Of a stretch of DNA of 64,000 nucleotides, positions 52,018 to 61,222 are shown in pieces. Each line of letters opens with the position of its first letter. The first letter of the stretch is position 1. The DNA is from Cellulosimicrobium cellulans (lineage in GTDB: Bacteria; Actinomycetota; Actinomycetes; Actinomycetales; Cellulomonadaceae): the NCBI RefSeq assembly GCF_016907755.1, contig NZ_JAFBCN010000001.1:1364001-1428000 (forward strand), in the 5' to 3' direction. The notes below the pieces were generated by a model. It worked only from the letters and a program-made list of their open reading frames with translations. It was not told the DNA's origin and made no database searches. The translations under genes and the position numbers were made by a program.

Positions 52018-52788
52018 TCAGGCGAGGACGATCTGGGCCGAGAGGTCGTAGAGGCGCCTCTTCTGGTCGGGCGGGACGAAGTCGGTGACGATCGCGTCGA
52101 CCTCGGCGAGCGTCGCGAACCAGGCCGAGCCGTTGGCGCCCCACTTCGAGCGCTCGGCGAGGATCACGCTGCGGGCCGCCGAGCCGACCAGCGACCGGCT
52201 CGCGGCGGCGTCGTCGGCGGTCCGGGCGCTCAGGCCGTGCGTCGTGCTGATCCCCGCGACGTCGATGAACGCCATCGACATGGGGAGATGCGCGAAGGCC
52301 GACGCCGCCAGGGGGCCCACGAGCGTCCCCGACCCCAGGCGGGTGCCGCCCGTGACGATCGTCGTCAGCCGGGGGTCGTTCGACCGGTGCAGCGCCTCGG
52401 CGATCGGCAACGAGTTGGTCGTGACCGTGAGGGGACGCAGGGAGGGCGTCGCGGCGATGTGCACGGCGAGCAGCGTGGCCGTCCGGCCCGCGCCGATCGC
52501 GATGGAGGAGCCCGGCGCGACGAGCCCTGCGGCCGCCTCGGCGACGCCTTGCTCACGTTCCGCCGTCACGGCGTCCCGGTGGGCCGCGTGCCGCTCGTGC
52601 GCGCTGAGGTGGGGCGCGACGGCGCCCCCGTGGACCTTGCGGACCAGCCCCCGCGCCGCGAGGGCCGTGAGGTCGCGACGGATCGTCATGTCGGAGACGG
52701 CGAGATCCTCGGCGAGCTGGGTGATCCGGACGACTCCGAGGTCGTCGACCTCGCCGAGGATCCGCGACCGTCGTTCGGCGGCGAGCAT
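52018..52788 (-). CDS. DeoR-family transcriptional regulator
   Basis: The 256-residue repressor has an N-terminal DeoR helix-turn-helix (MLAAERRSRILGEVDDLGVV, then DLAVSDMTIRRDLTALAARG) and a DeoR sensor domain (SSIAIGAGRTATLLAVHI, VTTNSLPIAEALH, SKWGANGSAWFATLAEVDAIVTD). The ATG at 52788 is preferred because the motif MLAAERR is where this family normally starts; a GTG at 52818 would add ten residues. These regulators usually sense phosphorylated sugars. It lies between a ROK regulator and a glycosyltransferase in one leftward unit. Confidence 0.88.
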   Translation of the reverse strand: MLAAERRSRILGEVDDLGVVRITQLAEDLAVSDMTIRRDLTALAARGLVRKVHGGAVAPHLSAHERHAAHRDAVTAEREQGVAEAAAGLVAPGSSIAIGAGRTATLLAVHIAATPSLRPLTVTTNSLPIAEALHRSNDPRLTTIVTGGTRLGSGTLVGPLAASAFAHLPMSMAFIDVAGISTTHGLSARTADDAAASRSLVGSAARSVILAERSKWGANGSAWFATLAEVDAIVTDFVPPDQKRRLYDLSAQIVLA

Positions 52789-52821
52789 CGGGGCGCCGCT
52801 CCGTCCGGGGTCCTGCACCGG

Positions 52822-54069
52822 TCAGCCCACGCGCGGGGCGTCGGCGCGCCCCGCACCGTCGGGCCCCAGGGCCGCGGTGCCCTCCGGCGTGGTGAGGGCG
52901 CGGAGATGGCGTTCGAGCACCAGCGTCGCCACCCCCAGGCTCGGCCTGTTCCCCCGGGAGTGGTCGACCTCGACGGACACGGCCAGCAAGGGCACGGAGA
53001 GGGCGTGGGCGGCGAGGTGCGGTCGCAGGCGCTCGAGCAGCGCGTCCCCGAGGTCTCGCGCGACCCAGCTCGAGAGGATGATGACCTCCGGGTTGAGCAC
53101 GTTGACGATGCCGCCGAGGGCGATCCCGAGGTAGTAGGAGGTGCGCTCGACGGTCTCGACGGCTGCGCCGTCGCCCGCACGGTACGCCTCTGCCAGCGCC
53201 CGGACGGTGGCTGCCTGGTCCTCGCCGTGGAGGGCGGGGCTGTCGGGCGCGACCTCGCGCAGGGTCTGCAGGATCCCGCCGGCGCCGACGTAGGCCTCGA
53301 CGCAGCCTCGAGACCCGCACCGGCACTGCCGCCCCCCGGCCACGATGACCGAGTGGCCCCACTCGCCGGCGCTGTCGGTCCGTCCGCGCAGGACGCGTCC
53401 GGAGAGCGCGGCGCCGAACCCGACGCCCGTGCCGAGGGTCACGATGACGACGTCCGTGGTCCCGTGCTCGGGCCGCGACCACAGCTCGGCGGCGACCGTC
53501 GCCTTCAACGGGTTGTCGAGGTGGAAGGGCGCGTCCGCGAGCCCGTCGAGCATCCGGAGGAGCTGGACGTTGCGCCAGCCCCAGTTCGGCGCGTGGACGG
53601 ACGTGCCGCCGTCCCGGTCCAGCTGTCCCGGCACCGACAGCCCGACGCCGAGGAGAGGGTGCTCCCCGAGGGTTCCGAGCTCGCGCCCGAGGGCCTCGCG
53701 CAGCCGGCCGACCACGACCCGCGGGGTCCGGTCGTGGTAGTCGAGCTCCAGCTCGGTCGAGGAGACCGGGTCGAGCGCCGTCGTGAAGGTCTCGACGTGG
53801 ACGTACGTCTCGGTGAGGTCGACCCCGAGCAGGCGCCCGTGGTCGGGGTCGAGGGCGAGCCGGGTCGTGGGTCTGCCTGCCGCCGGCTTGGCGCGGGCCG
53901 CCTCGCGGAGCACACCGTGGTCCAGCAGCTGGCTGCAGATGGTGGCGACGGTCTGGAAGCTGAGCCCGGTCAGGGCAGCGAGCTCGCGCCTGCTCGCGTC
54001 CCCGGACGCGCGCAACGTCCGGACGACGTCGTAGGCGTTGGCCATGCGGATGTCCGCGGCGGTGCGCAT
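52822..54069 (-). CDS. ROK-family transcriptional regulator
   Basis: The 415-residue protein joins a winged helix-turn-helix (VVRTLRASGDASRRELAALT, LSFQTVATICSQLL) to a ROK sugar-kinase-like domain (about 85-390). The ROK part has LLGVDLTETYVHVE, VTLGTGVGFGAAL, SAGEWGHSVI and the zinc site CRCGSRGCVEAYVG. The phosphate-binding loop reads GTGVGFG. It therefore looks like a sugar-responsive repressor rather than a kinase. It heads the operon with the DeoR gene, has AGGAGGGCGCAGG directly before the ATG, and an inverted repeat at 54131-54159 lies upstream. Confidence 0.9.
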   Translation of the reverse strand: MRTAADIRMANAYDVVRTLRASGDASRRELAALTGLSFQTVATICSQLLDHGVLREAARAKPAAGRPTTRLALDPDHGRLLGVDLTETYVHVETFTTALDPVSSTELELDYHDRTPRVVVGRLREALGRELGTLGEHPLLGVGLSVPGQLDRDGGTSVHAPNWGWRNVQLLRMLDGLADAPFHLDNPLKATVAAELWSRPEHGTTDVVIVTLGTGVGFGAALSGRVLRGRTDSAGEWGHSVIVAGGRQCRCGSRGCVEAYVGAGGILQTLREVAPDSPALHGEDQAATVRALAEAYRAGDGAAVETVERTSYYLGIALGGIVNVLNPEVIILSSWVARDLGDALLERLRPHLAAHALSVPLLAVSVEVDHSRGNRPSLGVATLVLERHLRALTTPEGTAALGPDGAGRADAPRVG

Positions 54070-54130
54070 CCCTGCGCCCTCCTCTCGCCGTCGAGCCGTC
54101 GGTGCGGCACCCACTCTCGCACGCCGTCCG

Positions 54131-54159
54131 AGGGATAGCAAGAGTATTTTTCTAACCCT
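54131..54159 (-). promoter_or_regulatory. Inverted repeat in AT-rich promoter of the ROK-DeoR operon
   Basis: AGGGATAG (54131-54138) and CTAACCCT (54152-54159) form an 8-bp inverted repeat with one mismatch and a 13-base spacer. The spacer contains GTATTTTT. The surrounding bases 54131-54175 are the most AT-rich part of this gap, so promoter and operator probably overlap. The downstream ROK protein is the best candidate binder. Confidence 0.55.
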
Positions 54160-54206
54160 TGGAATAAACCGGATCAGGGGCAGCGAGGCCTCGGCGAGCG
54201 GACGGG

Positions 54207-55448
54207 TCAGTCGTCGGCGACCCAGGCGCTCGGGTCCTCGACGACGCCGCGCAGGACCTCGCGCGCGCCGCCGGTGAGGGCGGCGTGGTCGCCGACGGGG
54301 GCGGGGAGCAGTACGACGTCCGTCCACGGAGCGGCGAGGACGCGGACGCGCAGCTCGGCCTCGGCCGCGCTGCGCAGGTAGGGCAGGAGCGCGGGGTAGA
54401 TGCCGCCGAGGAGGACGGTGTCGATGTCGACGAGGTTCACGTAGTCGGCGAGCGCGCTGCCGAGCGCGGTCCCGGCCTGCTCGACGGTGGCGAGCGCGGC
54501 GGGCTCCGCGGCGTCGAGCGCGGCGACGAGCGCCTCGGTGGGGGCGTCGACGGGCAGCCCCGCCCCGCGCAGGAGCGCGTCCTTGCCCGCGTACTGCTCG
54601 AGGCAGCCGGTCGCGCCGCAGCGGCAGCGCGGGCCGCGCGGGTCCACGACGACGTGCCCGACCTCGCCCGTCCACCCGTGGCGCCCGTGGAACAGGCGGC
54701 GGTCCACGACGATCGCGGACCCGATGCCGACGTCGCCCGAGACGTAGAGGTAGGTCGAGGGCGCCGGGTCGGACGCGGGGTCCGACGCGTCGTCGGGCAC
54801 GACGCCGTGGCTCGCCTGGGCGAGCGCGGCGAGCTTGGCCTCGTTGCCGATCTCGACGGGGACGTCGGGGCCGAGCCCGAGGAGGGGGCCGGGGTCGAGA
54901 TGGGACCAGCCGAGGTTGGGGGCGACCTCGAGCCGGCCCGCGCGCGTGTCGACGAGGCCGGGCAGGGCCAGACGGGCGCCCGCGACGGTCATGCCGTCGG
55001 CGCGGACGGTCGCGAGGAGGTCCTGCGCGATGCGTCCGAGCCGCGCGAGCACCTCGGCGGGGTCGCTGTCGTGGAGGTCGTCCGGGTCGACGTGCTCGGC
55101 GACGACGGCGCCGGTGAGGTCGAGCACGCGGCCGCCGAGGTAGTCGACGTTGACCTCGAGGCCGAGCCCGACGAGGGAGCGCGGCGCGGGCGCGAGGGGG
55201 ACCGCGGGCCGGCCGGCGCGCTGCGGGGTGGCGGGCGGGAGCTCCGCGACGATGGCTGCGGCGACGAGGCGGTCGACGAGCGTCGAGACGGTCGCGCGCG
55301 TGAGGCCGCTGGACGCGGCGATGTCGGCGCGCGAGCACGGCTGGGCGGACTCGAAGACCGCGCGGGCGACGAGGGCGAGGTTGTGCTCGCGCAGCGTGGC
55401 CTGCCGGGCTGCTGGGGGACCCGTGCGGGTCGCGACGCTGCGGTTCAC
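54207..55448 (-). CDS. xylR: ROK-family repressor of xylose genes (XylR-like)
   Basis: The 413-residue protein has a winged helix-turn-helix (ATLREHNLALVARAVFESAQ; SRADIAASSGLTRATVSTLV) followed by a ROK domain (LVGLGLEVNVDYLGGRVLDL, DVGIGSAIVV, HGWTGEVGHVVVDP, zinc site CRCGATGCLEQYAG). It is divergent from xylA, the classic arrangement for a xylose-responsive repressor, so XylR is the likely identity although effector specificity cannot be read. The GTG at 55448 is preferred: an ATG at 55484 would place the xylA promoter inside its coding sequence. Confidence 0.85.
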   Translation of the reverse strand: MNRSVATRTGPPAARQATLREHNLALVARAVFESAQPCSRADIAASSGLTRATVSTLVDRLVAAAIVAELPPATPQRAGRPAVPLAPAPRSLVGLGLEVNVDYLGGRVLDLTGAVVAEHVDPDDLHDSDPAEVLARLGRIAQDLLATVRADGMTVAGARLALPGLVDTRAGRLEVAPNLGWSHLDPGPLLGLGPDVPVEIGNEAKLAALAQASHGVVPDDASDPASDPAPSTYLYVSGDVGIGSAIVVDRRLFHGRHGWTGEVGHVVVDPRGPRCRCGATGCLEQYAGKDALLRGAGLPVDAPTEALVAALDAAEPAALATVEQAGTALGSALADYVNLVDIDTVLLGGIYPALLPYLRSAAEAELRVRVLAAPWTDVVLLPAPVGDHAALTGGAREVLRGVVEDPSAWVADD

Positions 55449-55452
55449 GGTC

Positions 55453-55481
55453 TTGACCTTACCGACCCGGGCGGATAAGTT
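55453..55481 (+). promoter_or_regulatory. xylA promoter with operator-like palindrome in the spacer
   Basis: TTGACC (55453-55458) and TAAGTT (55476-55481) are separated by 17 bp and fit a housekeeping promoter. The partly palindromic TTACCGACCCGGGCGGATAA (55459-55478) fills the spacer, so a bound repressor would block RNA polymerase. xylA has AGGAG at 55540-55544 before its GTG. Confidence 0.55.
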
Positions 55482-55550
55482 CATCCGTACGACATAAATA
55501 GGCCGTCGGCGCGAGGATCGCGTCGCGGCCCTCTCGACGAGGAGACCACC

Positions 55551-56741
55551 GTGGCCGACGAGACCACCCGACACGACGCAGACATCAACTTCTCCTTCGG
55601 TCTGTGGACCGTGGGCTGGACCGCGCAGGACCAGTTCGGCAGCGCGAGCCGTCCCGCGCTCGACCCGGCCGAGTCCGTGCGCCGCCTGGCCGACCTCGGT
55701 GCGTGGGGCTTCACCTTCCACGACGACGACGTCGTGCCGTTCGGCGCCGACGACGCGGAGCGCACCAAGCGCCTCGACTCCGTGCGCCAGGCGGCGCAGG
55801 AGACCGGCCTGGTCATCGAGATGGTGACGACGAACCTGTTCAGCCACCCCGTCTTCAAGGACGGCGGCCTCACGTCGAACGACCGCGGCGTGCGTCGCTA
55901 CGCGCTGCGCAAGGTGCTGCGCAACGTCGACCTCACGGCCGAGCTGGGCGCCAAGACGTTCGTCATGTGGGGCGGGCGCGAGGGCACCGAGTACGACGGC
56001 GCCAAGGACCTGCACTCCGCGCACGAGCGCTACGCCGAGGGCCTCGACCTCACCGCGGCGTACATCAAGGAGAAGGGCTACGACCTCAAGATCGCGCTCG
56101 AGCCCAAGCCGAACGAGCCTCGCGGCGACATCTTCCTGCCGACGATCGGCCACGCGCTCGGCCTCATCGCGAAGCTCGACAACGGCGACATCGTGGGCCT
56201 CAACCCGGAGACGGGCCACGAGCAGATGGCCGGCCTCAACTACACGCACGGCCTCGCGCAGGCGCTGTGGGCGGGCAAGCTCTTCCACATCGACCTCAAC
56301 GGCCAGCGCTCGATCAAGTTCGACCAGGACCTCGTGTTCGGTCACGGCGACCTGCTCTCGGCGTTCTTCACGGTCGACCTGCTCGAGAACGGCTTCCCGA
56401 ACGGCGGCCCCACGTACACGGGCCCGCGCCACTTCGACTACAAGCCGTCGCGCACCGAGAACGAGGTCGGCGTGTGGGACTCCGCGCGCGCCAACATGGA
56501 GACCTACCGCCTGCTCGCGCGCAAGGCCGCGGCGTACCGCGCCGACTCCCGCGTCCAGGAGGCGTTCGCGCACTCCGGCGTGTTCGAGCTCGGCCAGTCC
56601 ACGCTGGGCGAGGGCGAGTCCGTCGCCGACCTGCTCGCGGACCGCAGCGCGTACGAGGAGTTCGACGTCGACGCCGCGGCGAACCGCGACTTCGGCTTCG
56701 TGCGCCTCAACCAGCTCGCGCTCGAGCACCTGATCGGCTGA
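55551..56741 (+). CDS. xylA: Xylose isomerase
   Basis: It isomerises D-xylose to D-xylulose in the cytoplasm. The 396-residue product fits the shorter, actinobacterial class I enzymes (about 390). Metal and substrate residues are in place: [12 protein letters not shown] (active-site His), [28 protein letters not shown] (first metal Glu), [26 protein letters not shown] and HFDYKPSR. The GTG start at 55551 follows ACGAGGAGACCACC. One base separates its stop from xylB, so they form an operon. Confidence 0.97.
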   Translation: MADETTRHDADINFSFGLWTVGWTAQDQFGSASRPALDPAESVRRLADLGAWGFTFHDDDVVPFGADDAERTKRLDSVRQAAQETGLVIEMVTTNLFSHPVFKDGGLTSNDRGVRRYALRKVLRNVDLTAELGAKTFVMWGGREGTEYDGAKDLHSAHERYAEGLDLTAAYIKEKGYDLKIALEPKPNEPRGDIFLPTIGHALGLIAKLDNGDIVGLNPETGHEQMAGLNYTHGLAQALWAGKLFHIDLNGQRSIKFDQDLVFGHGDLLSAFFTVDLLENGFPNGGPTYTGPRHFDYKPSRTENEVGVWDSARANMETYRLLARKAAAYRADSRVQEAFAHSGVFELGQSTLGEGESVADLLADRSAYEEFDVDAAANRDFGFVRLNQLALEHLIG

Positions 56742-56742
56742 G

Positions 56743-58335
56743 GTGACGACCGACCCCAGGACGTCCGACGCCGGCGGCGAGCGCACGCTCGTCGCCGGCG
56801 TCGACACGTCCACGCAGTCCTGCAAGGTCGTCGTGCGCGACGCCGCGACGGGCGTGCTCGTGCGCACGGGCTCGGCGAAGCACCCTGACGGCACGGAGGT
56901 CCACCCCGACGCGTGGTGGGACGCGTTCCGCGAGGCGGCGTCCGCGGCGGGCGGGCTCGACGACGTCGCGGCGCTCGCCGTCGGCGGCCAGCAGCACGGG
57001 CTCGTCGCGCTCGACGCGGACGGGAACGTCGTGCGCGACGCGCTCCTGTGGAACGACACGCGCTCGGCCCCGGCCGCGCGCGACCTGATCCGTGAGCTCG
57101 GCGAGGCCCGCCTCGCCGAGGGCGTCCCCGACGCCCACGACCGGGTCGAGTCCGCGACCGAGGCGGGCGCCCAGGCGTGGGCCGACGCGATCGGGTCCGT
57201 GCCGGTCGCCTCGCTGACGGTGACGAAGCTCCGCTGGCTGCGCGACACGGAGCCGGAGAACGCGGCGCGCGTCGCCGCCGTCGCGCTGCCGCACGACTGG
57301 CTCACGTGGCGCATCGCCGGGTACGGCCCGGCGGGCGACGAGTCCGCGCCGCTCGGCCCGGACCTCGACGCGCTCGTCACCGACGCGTCCGACGCGTCGG
57401 GCACCGGCTACTACGACGCGACCCGGGACGACGGGGACGACGGCCGGGGCGCGTACCGCCTCGACCTGCTGGAGCTCGCGTTCGGCTGGAGGGACGTCGT
57501 GCTGCCGCGCGTCGTCGCACCCTCGGCCGTGGCGGGCGTCGCGCACGCCTCGGTCGCCGGGAGCGCGGTCGAGGGCGGCACGCTGCTCGGCCCCGGCGCG
57601 GGCGACAACGCGGGCGCGGCCCTCGGCCTCGGCATGGTCGCGGGCGACGTCGCGGTGTCGATCGGGACGTCGGGCGTCGTGTCCGCGGTGACCGACGACC
57701 GCACCGCCGACGGGTCCGGGCTCGTCAACGGGTTCTCCGACGCGACGGGCCGCTACCTGCTGCTCGCGGTGACGCTCAACGCGAGCCGCGTCCTCGACGC
57801 GGCGCGCGCCGTCCTCGACGTCGACCACGCGGGGCTGTCGCGGCTCGCGCTCCAGGCGCCTCCCGGCGCGGACGGGCTCGTGCTCGTGCCGTACCTGGAG
57901 GGCGAGCGGATGCCCAACCGGCCGGACGCGTCGGGCACGCTGCACGGGATCCGGCTCGGCACGTCGACGCCGGAGCACCTCGCGCGCGCGTACGTCGAAG
58001 GCATGCTGTGCGGCCTCGCGGACGGGCTCGACGCGCTGCGGGCGCTCGGCGTCCGGGTCGAGCGCGTGCAGCTCATCGGCGGCGGCGCGCAGTCCGAGGC
58101 GGTCCGGCGCATCGCGCCGCAGGTCCTCGGCCTGCCCGTCACGGTCCCCGAGCCCGGCGAGTACGTGGCCGACGGCGCCGCGCGCCAGGCCGCGTGGGTC
58201 CTCGCCGCGCACCAGGCCGGCCCGGGGGCGGACGTCACCGCGCCCATCTGGGCCGCGTCGTCGGCCACGGTGGTCGAGGCCGACGCGGTCCCGGCCATCC
58301 GCGAGCAGTACGCGGCGGTCCGCGACCTCGTCTGA
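56743..58335 (+). CDS. xylB: Xylulokinase
   Basis: It phosphorylates D-xylulose to xylulose 5-phosphate, feeding the pentose phosphate pathway. The 530-residue FGGY-family kinase has [19 protein letters not shown] at the start, [12 protein letters not shown] and LLWNDTRS, and [12 protein letters not shown]. The ATP domain has [28 protein letters not shown] and [15 protein letters not shown]. The GTG start one base after the xylA stop suggests coupled translation. A strong terminator follows. Confidence 0.96.
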   Translation: MTTDPRTSDAGGERTLVAGVDTSTQSCKVVVRDAATGVLVRTGSAKHPDGTEVHPDAWWDAFREAASAAGGLDDVAALAVGGQQHGLVALDADGNVVRDALLWNDTRSAPAARDLIRELGEARLAEGVPDAHDRVESATEAGAQAWADAIGSVPVASLTVTKLRWLRDTEPENAARVAAVALPHDWLTWRIAGYGPAGDESAPLGPDLDALVTDASDASGTGYYDATRDDGDDGRGAYRLDLLELAFGWRDVVLPRVVAPSAVAGVAHASVAGSAVEGGTLLGPGAGDNAGAALGLGMVAGDVAVSIGTSGVVSAVTDDRTADGSGLVNGFSDATGRYLLLAVTLNASRVLDAARAVLDVDHAGLSRLALQAPPGADGLVLVPYLEGERMPNRPDASGTLHGIRLGTSTPEHLARAYVEGMLCGLADGLDALRALGVRVERVQLIGGGAQSEAVRRIAPQVLGLPVTVPEPGEYVADGAARQAAWVLAAHQAGPGADVTAPIWAASSATVVEADAVPAIREQYAAVRDLV

Positions 58336-58355
58336 CACGACCTCGCGACAGCAGG

Positions 58356-58390
58356 GAAGGGCCCGGCCCCCGTGAGGGGTCGGGCCCTTC
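58356..58390 (+). terminator. Terminator of the xylAB operon
   Basis: GAAGGGCCCGGCCCC (58356-58370) pairs with GGGGTCGGGCCCTTC (58376-58390) across a five-base loop, with one mismatch in 15. It starts 20 bases past the xylB stop and also faces the convergent small secreted-protein gene. Confidence 0.85.
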
Positions 58391-58417
58391 GTGCGCCCAC
58401 GACGGTGGGGAGGGCGG

Positions 58418-58750
58418 TCAGAGCACGCGGACGACGGGGCCCGTCACGCCAGCCTTGCGGCCCACCGCGGCGGCGCCGGTGACGCCCCAGACCGGTCCGG
58501 CGATCTCCACCGACGCGACGGACGTCGTCGAGACCGAACGGTTGAGGTTCATCCCGTACGCGTTGCCGTAGACCTCGAGCAGGACCCAGTCGCACGTGCC
58601 CGCGCTGACGGTGAAGACGTTGCCCGTCCGGGTCACGTCGAACGTGCAGGGGCCGCCGTCGTACGGCGCGGCTACCGCGGACGGTGCCACGGCGACGGCC
58701 GCGGCGACGAGGGCGGAGACGACCAGGGTGCGCTGGCGTGTGGTTCGCAT
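58418..58750 (-). CDS. Small secreted protein, unknown function
   Basis: I do not recognise a family. The 110-residue product has a clear signal peptide (TLVVSALVAAAVAVAPSAVA) and a mature part of about 80 residues with two Cys (GGPCTFDV and AGTCDWV), which could form a disulfide. It looks predominantly beta (GNVFTVSAGTCDWVLLEVYG; VASVEIAGPVWGVTGAAAVG). AAGGAGCTCC lies just before the ATG. It is convergent with xylB and preceded by about 120 bp to the TrmL stop, so probably a single gene. Confidence 0.68.
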   Translation of the reverse strand: MRTTRQRTLVVSALVAAAVAVAPSAVAAPYDGGPCTFDVTRTGNVFTVSAGTCDWVLLEVYGNAYGMNLNRSVSTTSVASVEIAGPVWGVTGAAAVGRKAGVTGPVVRVL

Positions 58751-58869
58751 GGAGCTCCTTCGCTCGGGGTGGTGGGCCTGCCCGGCCCGGTCCCAGTCCA
58801 CCCCGGCGCGCCGTGCCCGGGCATCCGGGAAAACCCGGCTCGCGACCCGTACCCGGTACGCGGTCTCCC

Positions 58870-59406
58870 TCACGCGCCGCCGGTGAACCCCGTCTGCCGC
58901 CACGCCTCGTAGACGGCGATCGAGGCCGCGTTGGTGAGGTTGAGGGAGCGGCGCCCGGGGAGCATGGGGATCTTGAGCTGGTCGGTGATCCGCTCGTGGG
59001 CGAGCACGTCGTCGGGCAGCCCCGTCGGCTCGGGGCCGAACAGCAGGACGTCGTCCGGCCGGTAGGTCACGTCGGTGAACGACGTCGTCGCGCGCGTCGT
59101 GAACGCGAAGACCCGGCCGGGAAGGGTCGCGAGCGCGGCGTCCAGGTCCGCGTGGACCTCGACGGCCGCGAGGTCGTGGTAGTCGAGACCCGCGCGGCGC
59201 AGCTTGGGCTCGTCCAGGTCGAACCCGAGCGGCTCGACGAGGTGCAGACGCGCCCCGGTCACCGCCGCGAGGCGGATCGCGTTGCCCGTGTTGCCGGGGA
59301 TGCGCGGCTCGTAGAACACCACGTGGGGCAGGGCCGACGGCGGTCGGGCGGCCGGGTCGGCGACGTGCGGCCGCCAGTCGGTGCGGGGGTCGGGGGTCTC
59401 GCTCAC
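58870..59406 (-). CDS. trmL: tRNA (cytidine(34)-2'-O)-methyltransferase
   Basis: The 178-residue SPOUT enzyme 2'-O-methylates the wobble base of leucine tRNAs using S-adenosylmethionine. The family motifs are complete: VVFYEPRIPGNTGNAIRLAA, LHLVEPLGFDLDEPKLRRAG, LLFGPEPTGLPDDVL and IPMLPGRRSLNLTNAASIAV, the last two forming the trefoil-knot cofactor site. The GTG at 59406 gives a roughly 25-residue leader before the motif HVVFYEP, so a somewhat later start is possible. Confidence 0.93.
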   Translation of the reverse strand: MSETPDPRTDWRPHVADPAARPPSALPHVVFYEPRIPGNTGNAIRLAAVTGARLHLVEPLGFDLDEPKLRRAGLDYHDLAAVEVHADLDAALATLPGRVFAFTTRATTSFTDVTYRPDDVLLFGPEPTGLPDDVLAHERITDQLKIPMLPGRRSLNLTNAASIAVYEAWRQTGFTGGA

Positions 59407-59478
59407 GCACCGATTCTCGCAGCGTCGCGGGACGGGTAGCGTCGGTGGGACCGTCGACGAACGATCGAGGAGGCTCCC

Positions 59479-59874
59479 GTGGCCGAGGCCGTCCACCGCG
59501 AGGCCGTGACGGCCTGGGTCGCCGCGTACGAGGTGGCGTGGCGCGCGAGCGACACGACCGCCGTCGGGCGGCTGTTCACCCCGGACGCGACGTACCTGCG
59601 CTCGCCCTACGACGAGGAGCCGCTGCGCGGCCACGAGGAGATCCGCGGCTTCTGGACCGCGGACGAGGGCGCGACCTTCAGGGTGACGGCGGAACCCGTC
59701 GCGGTCGAGTGGCCGGACGCGGTCGTGCGCCTCGAGGTCCGGTACCTCGCGCCGGAGGAGCAGGAGTACCGCGACCTGTGGGTGCTCCGGTTCGCGCCCG
59801 ACGGGCGCGTGGCGCACTTCGAGGAGTGGCCGTACTGGCCCGGGAGGACGTACACGGCGTCCGACGGGTCGTAG
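59479..59874 (+). CDS. SnoaL/NTF2-like protein
   Basis: The 131-residue protein has the cone-shaped NTF2-like fold pattern: an N-terminal helix (AVTAWVAAYEVAWRASDTTA), GRLFTPDATYLRSPYDEEPL, RGHEEIRGFWTADEGATFR, and four strands ending RFAPDGRVAHFEEWPYWPG. Members include small hydrolases, cyclases and ligand-binding proteins; no catalytic set allows a choice. The GTG at 59479 follows GAGGAGGCTCCC. Its stop is four bases from the stop of the convergent sigma-factor gene. Confidence 0.8.
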   Translation: MAEAVHREAVTAWVAAYEVAWRASDTTAVGRLFTPDATYLRSPYDEEPLRGHEEIRGFWTADEGATFRVTAEPVAVEWPDAVVRLEVRYLAPEEQEYRDLWVLRFAPDGRVAHFEEWPYWPGRTYTASDGS

Positions 59875-59878
59875 CGCG

Positions 59879-61222
59879 TCACGCCCCGAGCGCGGCCGCC
59901 TTGCGGCGCAGCAGGTCCTGCTCGCGCGCGTTGGGGCACAGCCGCACGGCGAGCTCGTACTCCGCGCGCGCCTCCTCGACGCGGCCGAGGCGGCCGAGCA
60001 GCTCGGCGCGCACGCTCGGCAGGAGGTGGAACCCGGGCAGGCGGTCGGTCGCGACGAGCTCGTCGACGATCGGCAGCGCCGCCGCCGGGCCGTGCGCCAT
60101 CGCCACGGCCACGGCCCGGTTGAGCTCGACCACGGGCGACGGCGCGAGCCGCCCCAGCGCCTCGTAGAGGAGCACGACGCGGTCCCAGTCCGTCTCGTCG
60201 ACCGAAGGGGCCACCGCGTGGCACTCGGCGATCGCGGCCTGGAGGCCGTAGGCGCCGCGGCCGTGGCCGGGCGGCCCCACCGCGTCGGCGCGGGCGAGCG
60301 CCGCGCGGCCGCGCCGGATCGCGGACCGGTCCCAGTGCCGTCGGTCCTGGTCGGCGAGCAGGACGGGTTCGCCGTCGGACGTCGTGCGGGCGGGGAACCG
60401 CGCGGCGGTGAGCTCGAGGAGCGCGACGAGCGAGTGCGCCTCGTGCTCGTCGGGGACCAGGCCCGCGAGGACGCGCGCGAGCCGGAGCGCCTCGTGGGCG
60501 AGGTCGGGGCGCAGCCAGTCCTCGCCGGTCGTGGCCGTGGACCCCTCCGTGAAGATCACGTACAGGACGTGGAGGACGGAGCCGAGGCGCTCGCGCCGCT
60601 CGTCCGCCGGGGGGACGCCGAACGGCACGCCGGCCGCGGCGAGGGTCTTCTTGGCGCGCGTGATGCGGGCCTGGACCGTCGCGGTGGGCACGAGGAACGC
60701 GCGCGCGACCTCGTCGCTCGAGAGGCCGCCGACCACGCGCAGGGTGAGCGCGACGCGCGCCTCGGGCGAGAGCACCGGGTGGCACGCGACGAACATGAGG
60801 GCCAGCACGTCGTCGTCGACCTGGTCGGGGTCCCACGGCAGGTCGGCGCCCGCCCCGCCCGTGGGGTCCGACGGCGGCCCACCGGTCACGACGGCGCCCT
60901 CGCCCAGGCCGTGGGCGAGGGACGCGTAGCGCTCGTCGAGGGCGGCACGGCGGCGGAACGCGTCGATCGCGCGACGCCTGCCGACCGTGAGGAGCCACCC
61001 GGAGGGGTTGCGCGGCACGCCGTCGCGGGGCCACGCGACGAGCGCCTCGGCGAGCGCCTCCTGGGCGACGTCCTCGGCGAGCGCGAAGTCGCCGGTGTAC
61101 CGGGCGAGCGCCCCGACGATCCGTGCGGACTCGATGCGCCACACGGCCTCGACCGCGCGCCGGCCCGGGTCGGTCTGACTCGGGCCGACACCCGGACCGG
61201 CGCCCGCGTCGGGCGCGCTCAC
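59879..61222 (-). CDS. ECF42-type RNA polymerase sigma factor (second copy)
   Basis: The 447-residue protein has the same plan as the sigma factor at 25.4-26.8 kb: region 2 (AVEAVWRIESARIVGALARY, AEDVAQEALAEALVAWPRDG, WLLTVGRRRAIDAFRRR), region 4 (RVALTLRVVGGLSSDEVARA, ATVQARITRAKKTL) and a helical C-terminal half (VVELNRAVAVAMAHGPAAAL; RVEEARAEYELAVRLCPNAR). Sequence differs clearly from the first copy, so they are paralogues, not a recent duplication. Its GTG overlaps the stop of the YCII gene (GTGA), giving strict co-expression. Confidence 0.9.
   Translation of the reverse strand: MSAPDAGAGPGVGPSQTDPGRRAVEAVWRIESARIVGALARYTGDFALAEDVAQEALAEALVAWPRDGVPRNPSGWLLTVGRRRAIDAFRRRAALDERYASLAHGLGEGAVVTGGPPSDPTGGAGADLPWDPDQVDDDVLALMFVACHPVLSPEARVALTLRVVGGLSSDEVARAFLVPTATVQARITRAKKTLAAAGVPFGVPPADERRERLGSVLHVLYVIFTEGSTATTGEDWLRPDLAHEALRLARVLAGLVPDEHEAHSLVALLELTAARFPARTTSDGEPVLLADQDRRHWDRSAIRRGRAALARADAVGPPGHGRGAYGLQAAIAECHAVAPSVDETDWDRVVLLYEALGRLAPSPVVELNRAVAVAMAHGPAAALPIVDELVATDRLPGFHLLPSVRAELLGRLGRVEEARAEYELAVRLCPNAREQDLLRRKAAALGA

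Noticed and set aside
52789-52818. Upstream GTG start for the DeoR gene
   Set aside because: The added ten residues are unlike the family's conserved start MLAAERR, and there is no ribosome-binding site before the GTG.
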